From assembly GCA_002197995.1 (NCBI GenBank), contig NGZR01000003.1:7130001-7194000 (forward strand): a stretch of DNA of 64,000 bases. Reading direction: 5' to 3'. The DNA comes from Gaeumannomyces sp. JS-464 (taxonomy: Eukaryota > Ascomycota > Sordariomycetes > Magnaporthales > Magnaporthaceae). The stretch's first letter is position 1. The number at the start of each line of letters is the position of its first letter. Shown in pieces: positions 46,579-58,434 of this stretch. The translations under genes and the position numbers were made by a program. A model generated the notes under the pieces. That model made no database searches. It was not told where the DNA came from and worked only from the letters and a program-made list of their open reading frames with translations.

Positions 46579-49383
46579 CTTTGCGGCCACGCACCCTTTT
46601 TGCACTTACACGCACCCCACCCCGATATCGGTACGCATGGACCTTTTTATAACGCGCACGCACAAACGAACACAGGCTTTAATGCAGGCAGGCGTGCAAT
46701 TAACAAAAGGAAGCAAATAGAAGTTATCGCGACGAGCAATTTATTAATAAACGAGCAAAAACGCGGTGTTAAACCGCCAAATTACATAGGAAAAGTGCAG
46801 GGGCACGGCGTTAAAGCCGTCTATTTCGGGCTACAAAAGGGCCTAAGGACTCGCGAAAAGATTAAAAAACTCGTTAAAAGCCGGCGCAAGCGCTAAGGAA
46901 GGTGCGGAAGCCCTCCCGGCCAGTTTAAAAGGCAGGGAGGCCGGTATAAAGGCCGGCGAAAAAGGTAAAAAAGTGCCGAGGCTAACCACGGAACCCTTGT
47001 CAGCCTCGTCCCGTGCTTGCAAGGAAGCACTTAACTCGTGTTAGGAGTAATCCCGCTTTCCGCTGGCCCTTATACCAGTGCTTGCACGCGTGCGAGGCCG
47101 TGCCGCCGGCGGCTCGTTACTAAAAGGCCGGCGCCCGAAGGCCGGCCTTTCCTTACTCCGGCCGGCTTTGCAACTCGTAGTAAGGGGTCGTGCGTAAAAC
47201 GGCTACCCGGGTGCAACCAAAAGCTATTTACGGCGGCGATTTGCAAGCCAAAGGCCGTCGGATCCCGCCGCCGTGCTTTTTTCAAAGCAATAAGCTCGTA
47301 GGGATAAGGCAGGCCGTATTGTGCACGTGTAAAGTTAGTGCAAAGGGCGATTTTTAAGCCGGTTGGGTGCTTGCGGAAGGGGAACGTTAATATCGCACGG
47401 AGGTTAATTTGTTCGAGGAAATTAAAGCACTATAACGAGGCTCGCAAAAAGAGGCCCCTGCCTATAAACGGCCGGCGTAATCCCACTTTACGCGTGCGTA
47501 AAAGTGCTTTTTGCGGTCCTTAAAGGCCGCAATTTTGTGCCTTGTTTATAAGCGAGTTGCCTGCTTAACTTAAGCTACCGTTAATCGAAAAGAAAGGTCG
47601 TACGTTTTAAGGGATCCGTAATTTCCTTCGGCGCCGGCGTACTAATTACGCTTTAATTAGGGTTGTATTTGGTATAATAACAGGCTTATTGCCGGCGAAA
47701 AAGCCAAACGGTTTGTTGCAGGTAGTTAATTAAGCGTTCCTGTTTGAAAAACTCGCTAATAAGCCTATCCATGGCCTTTTTATGCGCTAAACGGCTTCGG
47801 GCGTAAACGACGTGCTTTTAAAAGGCAAAAAAGCCGGCCCGCGTGTGAGGAATATCGTTAGGGTCGTGTTGGTAAGCATTTAGGCTTTAAGCAGACCAAA
47901 TCCGTCGGTAACTGTTGTTAAAAGTACGTAAATCCTCCTCGTTAGCCTTGTTAGCCTCGCCCTCGTTAGGGCCCGGCCCGGCCCCAACCCTCGCCGGGCC
48001 TCGTTTTGGGGGTCCCGATTAGGGGACCCCTTAAGGGCTTCCGCGGCCGCAAATTTGCTCCATTTCTTCTTTATTTAAAGCATAACGTCGGCGTTTATAT
48101 GATAAACGCAAAGCTGCATTTTCGCGAAGGGAAAACGGGCTTAAAAAGCGGTGTAAAAGCGGGAATTTAAATCCGTCAGGGCGATTTTAAAGGCCGGGAT
48201 CTCGAGGGCTGCTAGAAAATCGCGGAAAGTGCCAAAAAGCCAAAAGAAGGTCTCCTCCGTCTCGTTGTTTATTAAAGCCCCAAAAGGCCGGTATCGTTAT
48301 ACGCTCGTTGGTTAGGATCACGGCCGTTAAAAGGTGCATATTATTGCGGTTCGTTTTATAAGTAACGTCGATTTGGAGGCAGTGCGGGTTGGCTCGAAGG
48401 AAAGGGACGGCTTTTTCGTATGCCTAGGTAACGCCGGCAAAGGTGGTAGTCGTTTCTGGGTTTCGCTGAAGAAAATCGGGCGGGTTGAAGGCTTTAAACA
48501 CGACTTCCGGATTTTTTAAAGCCTGCACCAAAGCCGCGGCCGGCCTGTATCCGTTAACCTCCTTTTTCCGGTAAGCCGCTTTGTATTTGTATAGCGCTGA
48601 AAGGCTCCAGTGCACGTTGGGGTATCGGGATCGGCAAAGGTCGAGTATCGAGCGCGTGCAGATCGTTAAATCTGCAAAAAAAGGGTGTAGGAACCTCCAG
48701 TGCCTGTCTTTAAGGGCGTCCTTTTGCTGCCGCACGGAGGGCCCCATGGCGTTTGCAGATAGGCGGCCGTGGCCTTGGTGGGTAGAGCACGTCATTCTGG
48801 CGCTCCAGAAACCTCCGTTAGCTTTAAGCCGTTGCATAACAAAGCCGTAGTTGCAAGTAGATATCTGGGAGGTATGCGTGCGCCGGCGGAGGGCCCGGGA
48901 GTTGGTAGGCCGTTGCCGGAAAAGGCACCCAACTTCGACCTTTTTGATGCCCTGGGAGTCTTTAAGCGACCGCACTACCGTTACTTTAATGCCCTCCGCA
49001 GTGAGATAATCGCTTATAGCGTTGTTAAGCGCGTCGCCGGTAGGGTAGAGGGTTGAAAGGACCTCCAAGGGGGGCTCGGCGGTCCAGGGGAGACCGTCCC
49101 AGTGCGTTGGGGTGGGTGCAGGCGATTCCGGCCGGCCTTCGGAGGCCGGCCCAGCCTCGCCCGGCCCGGCCTCGTCGGAACTCGAACCCGCAGCCTCGTC
49201 GTCGCTCGAGATCGTGATCACTTCGTTTATAGGGGCGATTGTTGAAAAATGGATCAAAAATGGTGCCAAGTTGCATTTGCAGGCAAAATTACGTGGGCTG
49301 CGAAACCGGAACGCACAGGCACTGCACGGGCCAAAAGTGGGGTGGGGTGCGTGTAAGTGCAAAAAGGGTGCGTGGCCGCAAAG
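46579..49383. mobile_element. Mutator-like element (MULE)
   Basis: Perfect 42-bp inverted repeats lie at 46,579-46,620 and 49,342-49,383 (CTTTGCGGCCACGCACCC... and its complement). Similarity weakens outward for perhaps 20-30 bp, so the true ends may lie slightly beyond these coordinates; no 8-11 bp target duplication could be fixed. Between them a MULE transposase is readable on the minus strand. Confidence 0.75.
46640..49341 (-). pseudogene. MULE transposase, partly open, RIP-degraded
   Basis: An open stretch at 49,488-48,424 covers an acidic N-terminal region (VITISSDDEAAGSSSDEAG), then a FAR1-like zinc-binding segment (CNYGFVMQRLK, FWSARMTCSTHQGHG) and the pre-catalytic helices (DLCRSRYPNVHWSLSALYKY). 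Past a stop the frame continues with the MULE core HCLQIDVTYKTNRNNMHLL and ITIPAFWGFNK. Downstream sequence is broken by many TAA/TAG codons. The upstream half is much less mutated than the Harbinger copies. Exact termini of the former protein are uncertain. Confidence 0.7.
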
Positions 49384-50389
49384 AGCCTCTTTGACTATCC
49401 CTAGCAGGGGTGTTTTTTGCCATTTCCCCCGCGTGTCCGGGTCGGCTCCCGCGACAATGAGTGGCGATTGTGTCCGGGTGCCGGCCACCTAGTCTGGTAG
49501 CTACGAATTATACGACAAGTTTTTTCTTCTTCTTTGCTTACACCAAGATTTACAAAGGGGACGAGCGGGCTGCAGACACCAGGACCGCCGACCGCTCGGG
49601 TCAAGCTCCGGCCGGCGCTGGGCAAGCAAGCACGGCAAAAGAGCTCCAGACCGTCCCATCAGCGAGTACAGGAGTACACTGCCAGGGATCACCCTCGACC
49701 TTATATGGACACGGCCAAGATGAGTAGTGGTCTCGATCGGGACTGTTGGTCCTTCAAGGAGCGTGCCTGTTTCTTGGTGGCATGCCCACGTCACCATCTT
49801 CACTGCTGCTGACCGTTTTTGCAAGGTCTGGGTTCTTCCACCCTCGTCCCCGCGATGATCGAGTCACTGCAAAGGTCCTAGAGCTTTCTTCTCAGCCAGG
49901 AAATGGTGGATGAGCCCACCAGGCAGGGTCTATCTAGTCTAAACGCTCTCTGACCGCCCTGCACTGCCCAGGGAGAGAAGAAAGACATGGAATCACCCTG
50001 TCCCTCTGCGCATCTGGTGATCATCGACTCCCAGCGGCCAGAGAACAACATTACGGGCAGGGTGGCTTGGGAATCGTGTTCTCACCCGAAGCATCGGCCG
50101 AGAAGCTGCCGGGAACGGGTCCTTAGGACCTTCCGTCCTTGCAGTCCTGGACAGCAGAAAGAACCCCCCGGTCCCGTCACAAGCCGTACCGCGACTGACT
50201 GGCTCGCGAAGTTCAGCCGCGAGGGAGAGGGAGGGACCTTGCACAGCAAGGAGCCGATCTGTGGTGGGGAGAGACGTCGAGCATATGTTGAGTCAGTGAC
50301 TCTGCCGTCGAGGAGATTTTTTGCGGGGACGTCAGGGACCGGAGCCGTCATGGCACATGTGTCGGTCCGAGGTGGCACCGGCTGCAGAG
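49384..50389. other. No supported gene
   Basis: GC returns to the genomic level after the MULE. Open frames on both strands (for example 49,987-50,400) give no family resemblance. Confidence 0.4.
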
Positions 50390-50575
50390 CCCCAGTTTGA
50401 CAGGGTGCTTCTGGGTCTCCGTGGAATAGTTGACGTAGCACAGCTGCCCGCCTTTCTAGTCCTCTTGCTGAGAACGCTTGTGGATCTTTCGCGAGGGGTT
50501 GACGGCGCGCGCGTCGTGATGACAAGGCACGAATCATCGCCCACTGCGGCAATGAACAGTATATCGAGTTGGTGA
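50390..50575 (+). pseudogene. Possible ATPase/NLR remnant
   Basis: A short segment reads QFDRVLLGLRGIVDVAQLP, LVLLLRTLVDLSRGVDGARV and VMTRHESSPTAAMNSISS. The pattern (hydrophobic strand, helix, strand ending in a short acidic/histidine turn) resembles the region after Walker B in the NLR-like gene at 33.7 kb. This rests on general pattern only. Confidence 0.25.
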
Positions 50576-52052
50576 TGCTTGCGGGCACGGCGTCGCTTTC
50601 AAAATTGTCGGTAACCATCTTTATTTTCCCACGTGCTGCTTGTCATCGAAACCTGTCGGGTTATGGCATTCGTGGATACTCAAATCCAGGGGTTCAGCGC
50701 ACAGAGTCAGGAGGTCACCGCGGCCCTACACGAGGTTGCAGGAACACGGTCGTTGATTCCGAACCACCAGGGGATTTCGCAAGCGGTCTGGTGCCACCAG
50801 CCCTGACTCTTGCACGCGTCGAAGCGGCCGCGGAAGTGGGCAACTTCACCCCACCCGCTCCAGCTGTCTTTTCTCCATCGCATCAACCAAAACCCTTGAG
50901 GCGCCCGCCTTGGCCATCTTTTTATAGCCCACATCCCCCTGCCATCCCCCAGGACCCGACGCGAGCTCGGGCTACCAAGAGCGGGAAGATCAAGCCGACG
51001 GCGGCGCTGTCAAAAACATCCCCAGCTCGTGGTCCACCGCCACCCCCTCTCCATGCTGTCCGCTTCGCGCGCAAGAGACCACGCACGGCAGGAGTGTTCG
51101 TGGGCTCACGATGACAAGGAATATTAAGCTTTAGCTTCCCGCGCCGAGGGAGGATACCGATCACGAACTCGCATGGGCAGCAAGGGTTGCGGTCCGCCCA
51201 AGGCAAAATGACGACAGCAAGCTTAGGTTCTTGTTGCCGGTTTTCCGTGATTCCCATGGTAAATTCTATTCTTGTATCCCAGTTCTTGTGTATCTCAAAT
51301 GTTTGTTTCTCCTTATGTCCGTCGTCGTCTTAAACGCCACCTCCACAATGTCGCTGCCCTGATCAGGACGCAATCGTTCGACTGATGGATCACATTCGAG
51401 CAGAAACCTCGACCGTTAAACTCGTCACCACATCCAGCGGCTCACTGCCCACACGTGCGGTCACACTCGCTCGCATCGCGGGCGGTTCGCTGAAACCGTG
51501 CAGAAAACACGAACAATGCCACAAGTCATATACCCGGCAGACGGAATCTCGCTTGCCCGTCAACGACATCAGGAACTGCGAAAACGGCATGTGGGAGAGC
51601 CCTGCTGTCGGTGAGGAAATCCCACATCCGTCACGGCGGAGCGTCAATGCAACGGCGGCATCCACGGCAACTCTTGCCCTTGGAGGGCCCTGGAGGGCGG
51701 CGGCCTGCTCACGAGGCCTCCATGTGTGCTTGTGCAGCAGCGCTTTGCCGCATCGCGAGTCAAGAGTTGACAGCGGGCGGTTGAGACCCCACACGCCCAA
51801 CCCGCCTGCCAAGTTCGGATTGAAATCGAAACGTGCACCGACTTTCGATAAGCCGCAATTTGTGGATCGGTGGATCGATCCACATCATGCGGACGGAGCT
51901 CGGGCTGCCCGCGCACGCCCTTGCCGTGCTTGGGCCTCTTCCCCACAGCCCTATGCCACCAGACCAGGCACTCCCGCGATGCCGTCGGCAACGCGGCATG
52001 GCGGCGTGGCTGCATGGCGATATCGAAAGTCGGGCTAGGTGTGAGAAGGATC
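50576..52052. other. Intergenic, no supported gene
   Basis: Open frames at 50.57-51.11 and 51.39-52.04 kb are of mixed composition without family resemblance. The right part is upstream sequence of the repeat-peptide gene. Confidence 0.45.
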
Positions 52053-52301
52053 TATATAATGTCGACGTCCCTTCCCGTCCAGGCCTACTTTATTTCCTCC
52101 ATTTCTCCTCATCACACTTTGTGTTTCTCATTTCCTATTGTTCTTTTCCTTGTATCATTTACTTCTGTGTATCTCCTTCTGTCATTTGTATTTTGGTCGT
52201 TTTCCAGTGTACTTTTACAACTTCCCCATTTTTCATCCCTCTCTTTGTTTCTCTTTTACCCGGTATCCAACTCTCTCCAGCTCCCACGCCTACCCTTCAA
52301 G
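52053..52301 (+). promoter_or_regulatory. TATA box and pyrimidine-rich leader
   Basis: TATATAA at 52,053-52,059 is followed by about 215 bp that are almost purely C/T-rich up to the ATG at 52,302. Long CT leaders mark strongly expressed fungal genes. Confidence 0.6.
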
Positions 52302-52862
52302 ATGCGCTACTCCCAGCTTGCCACCCTCGCCGGCCTTCTCGCCATGGCGGTGGCCCCGGCTTCCGCCGCTCCTCTTGAGTCCGCGGCTGACGTGGAGGGT
52401 GCTCCCGCCGCCCTCGAGGCCCGCGCTTTCGGCGCCGCCCCCAACAAGTACGTGGCCCAGGCCGCGTATATCAACCGCAACATGCAGCGCAACAAGAAGA
52501 ACGTCAAAGTGTACGAGACTACCGTTAAGAACACTGGCAAGGCCCCGACCGTCAAGGCCCCCAAGGCCCCCAAGGCCAACAAGAAGGGCCGGCGCGATGT
52601 TAAGGAGGAGGATGCCTCGCTCGCCGTTGAGCGCCGTGACCCCGCCGCCCTCGAGGCCCGCGCTTTCGGCGCCGCCCCCAACAAGTACGTGGCCCAGGCC
52701 GCGTACATCAACCGCAACATGCAGCGCAACAAGAAGAACGTCAAAGTGTACGAGACTACCGTTAAGAACACCGGCAAGGCCCCGACCGTCAAGGCCCCCA
52801 AGGCCCCCAAGGCCAACAAGAAGGGCCGGCGCGATGTTTCCGACGAGGAGGCCCAGGAGTAA
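52302..52862 (+). CDS. Secreted Kex2-type repeat peptide precursor (two repeats)
   Basis: 186 residues, no intron. Residues 1-22 are a signal peptide (LATLAGLLAMAVAPASAAP). Two direct repeats of 66 residues follow (nt 52,404-52,601 and 52,641-52,838), each running from PAALEARAFGAAPNKY to NKKGRRDV. At nucleotide level they differ at only about two silent sites. The dibasic sites KGRR-D and ERR-D border the repeats, and acidic spacers (DVKEEDASLAVE) lie between them: the layout of precursors cut by the Golgi protease Kex2 (KEPs), which yield mating pheromones, secreted peptides or ribosomally made cyclic peptides. The released unit would be highly basic with three tyrosines. No tailoring enzyme lies next to it, so a plain secreted peptide is as likely as a RiPP. 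Confidence 0.78.
   Translation: MRYSQLATLAGLLAMAVAPASAAPLESAADVEGAPAALEARAFGAAPNKYVAQAAYINRNMQRNKKNVKVYETTVKNTGKAPTVKAPKAPKANKKGRRDVKEEDASLAVERRDPAALEARAFGAAPNKYVAQAAYINRNMQRNKKNVKVYETTVKNTGKAPTVKAPKAPKANKKGRRDVSDEEAQE
52404..52838 (+). repeat. Two 198-bp coding repeats, 237-bp period
   Basis: Units 52,404-52,601 and 52,641-52,838 are nearly identical (TAT/TAC and ACT/ACC silent differences). Such uniformity suggests recent duplication or gene conversion between the repeats. Confidence 0.85.
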
Positions 52863-54034
52863 TTCGTGGGACTTGGTTGTGTTGCAGGAGAGGTCGATTC
52901 TGGAGGGGAAAAACAAGCGTGTTGGGACGTTGTAAGAATAGGGATATTGTACTAGTGCATTTGTAAGCGACTGATAAAACCGCGAGGTCGCCACGAACAC
53001 AGGACGCGAGCTGCAGGGGGCTATGCGGCGGCGGGACATCAGTGCCCGTGCCGCAACCCTCTGGAGCCCACAGTCCTTTGTTCTTAGCTTTAATGCTTAA
53101 GCCATCTTGCTTCTGCTCCTGCGTCCGTAACACGTGCCCTGTGAGCTATTCGTCTTATAAAATGACAACTCAGATTGCCATGTGTCTCGTATCTGTCGCT
53201 CTGTTCACAGATCAACAGATCAACAGATCACTCCTAGGAGCCGGTTTATCTAACGATCCTTTTCTGCTGTCCGGCGACCTGCGGTCAGAATGCCCTGCCT
53301 CGGACAGCCCAATCCTTGCTGGTCTAGTCTGCCTGTTGGCCTCCTTCTGGGTGCCAAGAGTGTCGAGGCCCCGGATCCCAAATGCTCAGTCAATCAGCTC
53401 TTCTAGCCCTCACTGGTTTGACTAGGGGAGAGCGGACGGGATCTCGTATATTCCAGTGGGTATGGTCGTATGTGATGGAGGTATGGTGTGGTTCCGTCCA
53501 TGTGCCCACCACTCATGCCTTGTTATGGCTTCGCCGTTTGCGTCTCCCAAGCACAGACGTACCTAGGTTTATGAGGCCGCGCAGCTACACGTGCACCCTC
53601 GAACTACGCTGGTCGCCCCAGCACGTGAGGACCAGAGGCGCTACCACGAGCCCCTGGCTGGTTGCAGGCGAGCAGAGCGGCTTGCTGGTTTCCCGTCAAT
53701 TCTGGTCTTCATAACTGTCTCTGCCATCGGCCCCTTCTAATGCAGCTGTCGTGGGTTTGGCAGAGCTAATACCATGACGCCGTTGCAGACAAGCCCCTGC
53801 GGTAGGTTTTTTCCTAATTTATTTACCTTTCACAACCCATTCTCGCTTTGCATTTGGCAGCTTACTGCCGAGGAATTGCCGCTGGAGGTCCGTCTGCACA
53901 GCGGCCCGCACCCCCGCGCGTTCCGAAAATATGTATATATGTATACGGGAACCTGCGGACCAGGTCCTCGTGGCACACGTCTCTCCACACTGCCAAGACT
54001 CGCCTCGATATCCAAACATAGCGCCGTGCAGCTG
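52863..54034. other. Intergenic, no supported gene
   Basis: The 3' flank of the repeat-peptide gene, followed by sequence without recognisable coding content. The frame from 53,774 has no family resemblance until it meets the GMC-like segment at 54,035. Confidence 0.45.
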
Positions 54035-54305
54035 TGGGACTACATTATCGTGGGCGGCGGCATCGCGGGGAGCGTCGTGTCGAACCGCCTTCTGGCCCCG
54101 GACCCGTCGCTTAAAATCCTGCTCCTGGAGGCCGGGCGCAACACGAGCGCGATCCCGGGCATCGAGACCGCCAACATGGGACAACGCTGTCGGCGGCGAG
54201 TTTGACTGGGGCTACAACACGACGGCCCAGGTCCGTTTGGACAACCGCATTGTGCCCGCTCCTATAGGCAAAGGGCTCGGATGCGATTCTATTATCAACA
54301 ACGGC
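54035..54305 (+). pseudogene. GMC oxidoreductase, N-terminal fragment
   Basis: The FAD-binding Rossmann motif is clear (WDYIIVGGGIAGSVVSNRLL, then ILLLEAGRN). A frame change near 54,178 moves to WDNAVGGEFDWGYNTTAQ and PIGKGLGCDSIINNG, the next conserved GMC blocks, after which similarity ends. Only about 90 of the usual 550-600 residues remain. GMC enzymes oxidise alcohols or sugars with FAD. This copy is dead: truncated, frameshifted, and with GGS of the RGKGLGGS motif altered to GCDS. Confidence 0.75.
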
Positions 54306-54782
54306 AAGTTGTCCTGCAATCACTATGTCCTAGCAAAGCTGAATCCATACGGAGGTGGTGAAGGAGCAGATGTGCAGGTGAAGGTCGCCCGGGCACGTTT
54401 CGTTGCCTGCATAATCAAGCGAATGCCATGCTGGATGCCCCTTGCAATATCGTGGCTGCTTTTGCGCGTCGCATACGTTGCAGCTCCCCAGGGTTACCTT
54501 TGGAACTAGATATATAAGTACGCAGTGATAGGGCCTAGCTTCGTAATTCAGCCCCCAGGCCGCTCTGGCCTCGCTTTATACAAAAGGTTGCTGCAGAAGC
54601 AGTTCATATGCAGCCGCGGCGTGCTTCGTGATAACGTAGAAACGTCAACAAGGTTTAAAGCAGAGAGGATTGCTAGAGTACTAGGAACGACACGGGCATC
54701 AAACGCAATTGACTGTTCGAAAGGAAAAAAAGGAATGAAAAAATACAAATCTCATGAAACGACTCGCCCTGCAAACCACGCC

Positions 54783-57079
54783 TTAGTTGCCATCAACCGC
54801 CGCTGCGGCTCGCTGCTGCTGGCCGTTAAAGTCGAGCGTGAGGAGGAGGTCGCCCTCGCCGTTAAAGAGCGGGTTTTTGAGGAAGAGGTGGCCCCCTCCC
54901 GGCAGCACAAAGACCTGGGGGCCCGAGAGCTCGCTGTTGATAGCGGCCACGGCGGCGCGGAGCGTCGTCTCGTTCTTGAGCGAGCCTGCGATGGCGTTGG
55001 CGATGGGGCGACAAAGTTCTCGCCAAGCCAGGTGCCGCTCCGGTCCGTGACCTTGACCTTGACGTCCGGGTCCGCGGGCATTTCCATTCCCAGGCGGCCC
55101 CGGAGGACGTCCTTTATGGTGAGGTCAATCTGAGTGTGCGGGTGATGGTGGCTCTGTTTTTTTACATTGCTATTAGCACATGGCCGAGCTGGCACGAAAA
55201 GGGAGGGCGTGCCCAAAGCTTTCTGGGGAAATCCACGCCTCGACCTTACTTACTTGCTCTTGTCGGTCCAGATCCACCGGTGCGAGGCGTCGAGGCGGTG
55301 CTTGTTGGTGTGGATTAGCCGGATGCGGTTGGACGCCCGTGCAACAAATAGGATGTTGGATGTGCTCGTGGCGTGATTAACCGTGAACCTCCCTGCCCCG
55401 TTGACTTGCTTGCTGGCCGACTTGGAGCTGGAGCTGGACCAGACCCACGCCCGCCCGGGCCCGTAAAGGGCGGCCAGGGCGCGGAGGACGGCGGCCGACG
55501 GAGCTTGCCAGCCGAAAAAGTCGCCCGTGTGGCTGCCGGGCCCCCATTTGTACGTATAGCGCCACTTTGTTCCGCCCGCGTGCGAGAGCTCCGGGGTGAG
55601 GGCCTCGAGGTGGGAGGCGCGGTTGAAGACGGCGAGCTTGGGGACGACGAAGCGGTCGAGAAACAGCTCGTTGGAGATGGCCATGGAGCCCAGGGTGCTG
55701 TCGTCGCCGCTAAGCGTGGGGTTGGTCCAGTTGCCCGTCCACGGCAGCGCCGGGTTTTCGGGGAAAGGCTGTTGACCCGTCTTGTACAGAATCTGCAGCA
55801 TGTTGCTCTCCCCGTGCTTGCCGGCCGACGTGGTCGGGTTGGGGGTTTCGTCCGTGAGGTAGGGGTAGTTTTGGAGCTTGACGGCGGTCGGCGGGAACGT
55901 GCCCAGGTGCTTCTCATTGGAGACGGTGCTTACCACCGCATAACCGAGGACGTGGTGGTTGTTGTCGCGGGCAAATACCCTCCAGGCGTCCTGGAGTTTC
56001 TCGAGGCTCTCCATGAACTCGGGAGGCACGTTGTCGGTGTTGGTGTGGCTTTTGTCCGGGCTGACCTTGGCCTTGTCCAGGTCAAAGTACATCTTGGTGA
56101 TCCTGTAGTTGCTGTCGTTGGCGCCGGCAGGGATCTCGAGGTTTTGTTTGACTTTGTTCCACTCGTCCGAGCCTGCCGTCAGCAGGCTGGTGGCGATCGG
56201 GGCCGCCCAGCCCCACGTCCAGCCAGCCGTGTCGAACTGCATCGATTTGCTAATGTAGACCGGCATGTGGGTTAGCCGGCCGATTCGAGAAGAAAAAAAA
56301 GACGTTTGTCACACCTAGGGACGACCTACCCGGTGACAGTGCTCTTGAGTGTGCACGTGTGGGGGCCCGGCACGGTCACGCCGTCGGAGAAGCGGGTCAA
56401 GAAGAAGCCGCGCTGCTGCGACGCGACGTTGATGATAATCGTGGACGGGTCCAAGGTCGCCGAGATGTCGTAGCCGGCGGCGCTGTCGGCCAGGGTCAGA
56501 TCCCAGCGAGTGTAGTCGAACCCGTAGGCGACGCTCAGGCTTTTGTTTATCAGCCATTGCGACCAAGTCGTGACCTGGAAGTATTACGTTTGTTGGTGAG
56601 CTGGTAGATACGCGACAGCAATCAGACTGTGAGAGGCATTAGGTGGTTACAATGTCAAAGCGCCCGCCGTTATTGGAGGCCATGGACGTGCTGTAGCGAC
56701 TGTCATCGCTGGCGGCAACCGACGCGCGAATAAGGCTCTCCAGCTGCACTTCGAGATCACCAGGCTGCTGCCCCGGCTCGCTGGCGGCAGGGTCTGCGCC
56801 GAATACGCGGTCAACACGGCTGGTGGAGCTTTTGCCGCCGGTCCTGGGGCCGGGAGTCAGTGCCTTGTCGCCCAGATGCTGGAGGAGGTATTGCTTGGTC
56901 TCTGGGATGGTCTTGACGAGGTCCGCCAGCACATCCTGGTCGTAGAAGGACGCCGCACGGAGGTACTCGGCCAGGCGGGGGGAGTTGAGATCCAGCGTCA
57001 GGGTGAACTCGCTGGACGTGCTACCATCCTTCTCCTGCTGGGGCGCAGAGGCCGCCGCGGTGAAGAGGTTATAAGACAT
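54783..57079 (-). CDS. P47/TULIP-like protein, four exons, one frameshift
   Basis: Exons 57,079-56,651, 56,574-56,330, 56,249-55,254 and about 55,169-54,783 give about 685 residues from MSYNLFTAAASAPQ. The first two junctions are well supported; the third (GTAAGT donor, GCTAATAG acceptor) is my best guess. After a helical N-terminal 140 residues the protein is beta-rich. The stretch VLGYAVVST, PTAVKLQNYPYL, LQILYKTGQQPFP, MAISNELFLDRFVVPKL and the C-terminal FVLPGGGHLFLKNPLFN resemble the clostridial P47 family, lipid-binding-type TULIP folds encoded in OrfX-type toxin clusters; this rests on remembered family pattern. No signal peptide is seen. One base appears missing at the G4 run 55,005-55,008, after which the last about 80 residues continue in another frame. 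It is divergent from the large gene at 58.4 kb. Confidence 0.6.
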
Positions 57080-58434
57080 GGCTGCAGGGGGATACGGCGT
57101 GTTGCTGAACAATGTAAATAAAGTGTGCTGTAGTGTGCTTGGTGCTTGGGGCTGTTGTCGAGCATGACAACGATGGAGGTTTGGGCCGGATGATGCTGGG
57201 ACTTAATATAGCCCTGGAGCCCAGCCGCTCTGATCTGGAAGTCCCAGTGGGGGGGGCTGGTTACCCAGCTTCCTCCCTGCCCGTCAAAGTACACACCTAG
57301 CTTATGCACATAGCTGCCTGCCTGACCGTACCGGACTCAGGCGGGGGCTCCGTCCTCTCGGATTTCCACCAGGGACTATCATGGGCGCAGCGGCCGAAGT
57401 CACGCGCGTAGCTCTTTGCTCTCGACCTTCTGACATGTGCGCTGCCAAGAACAAATGCAGCATCACATCCACAAGTGCATAGATGACTTTTTAGCTGGCT
57501 GGGTTCGGCTTTCGCCGTCGCAGCGTGCGAAAGACCCGGTATCACGGGCCACAAGTGCATCGTCGTCCGTCCGAATCCCGGACTGGCACCTGGTGGCTTT
57601 GATTGGCGGATTCCCAGCCGAGCGCCTGCGCCCAGCGCTTATGGCGATGCGATGCTGTCGTTGGCAGATGCGCCCCAGAATCCCAAGACCCCTTTCAGCT
57701 TTCAGCAACGCTCACATAAGCAGAGGAAGACCTGCTTTCACGCTTGGCGTGTCCTTAGCGGGCGGTGCATGCCATGTTCCCCGCGTCAACACCATGGTCA
57801 GCATGCGGCCAAGACCGAGACTTGCGTGCAACTATAATTCAGCCTTAGGACCCTGGGTTCCAGCACTTTGGACCCCTAAACGGCCCGCTGGTCGGGCAGC
57901 TTACCCTTTCGAGGATGTAAAGGCGTCTCGCAACATTGTAGCTTGTGTAAACCCCTTCGCAGAGGAAGCTTCATCCAGGTTGAAGTCACACCGCCATGCC
58001 AAACGGCTGTGTCAGCGAGGCACCCTTGGCAGCTGAATATCGCATTCGCGTGGCGCTTCGACACGCCGGGGACGTGACGAAAATGGTACGGTACGAATCC
58101 ATGGCACGGCCATCGCGGTGCCCCCTCCACGCAGCTATGCGCTTCCATGACGGCAACCCGGGCTGCCTGCGACCACCATCGGCCGTTTATCGGAGAAAGG
58201 GCGGTGAGAAGAGACGGCCAGCCAGCGAGTAGATGATGAAGCTCATGGTGATCCTCTTGTGCCATCAGCGGGCGGTGGCTGCTGGCATGTATGTGGCTTT
58301 GTGCGAATGTGGTATAAATGATGCCGGCAGTCCCCTCTTGCTCGCTGCATCTGTGAATGATGATATGCCCTCCAGTCACCATCCACGCAGCAACACTCCT
58401 CCCAACATACCCGAGAACCGGCCCCGACGCCACC
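57080..58434. promoter_or_regulatory. Divergent promoter region of the P47-like pair
   Basis: A TATA-like TATATTAA (minus strand, 57,210-57,203) lies about 125 bp before the P47-like start, and TATAAAT (58,313-58,319) about 120 bp before the start at 58,435. The near-symmetrical layout suggests two core promoters around a shared control region. Open frames inside (57,437-58,036 and others) have no family resemblance. Confidence 0.5.

Noticed and set aside
55373..56275. 300-codon open frame on plus
   Set aside because: Antisense shadow of exon 3 of the P47-like gene.
57437..58036. 199-codon open frame on plus in the divergent promoter
   Set aside because: Basic, Arg/Ser-rich translation with no domain; it is more likely control DNA between the two divergent genes.
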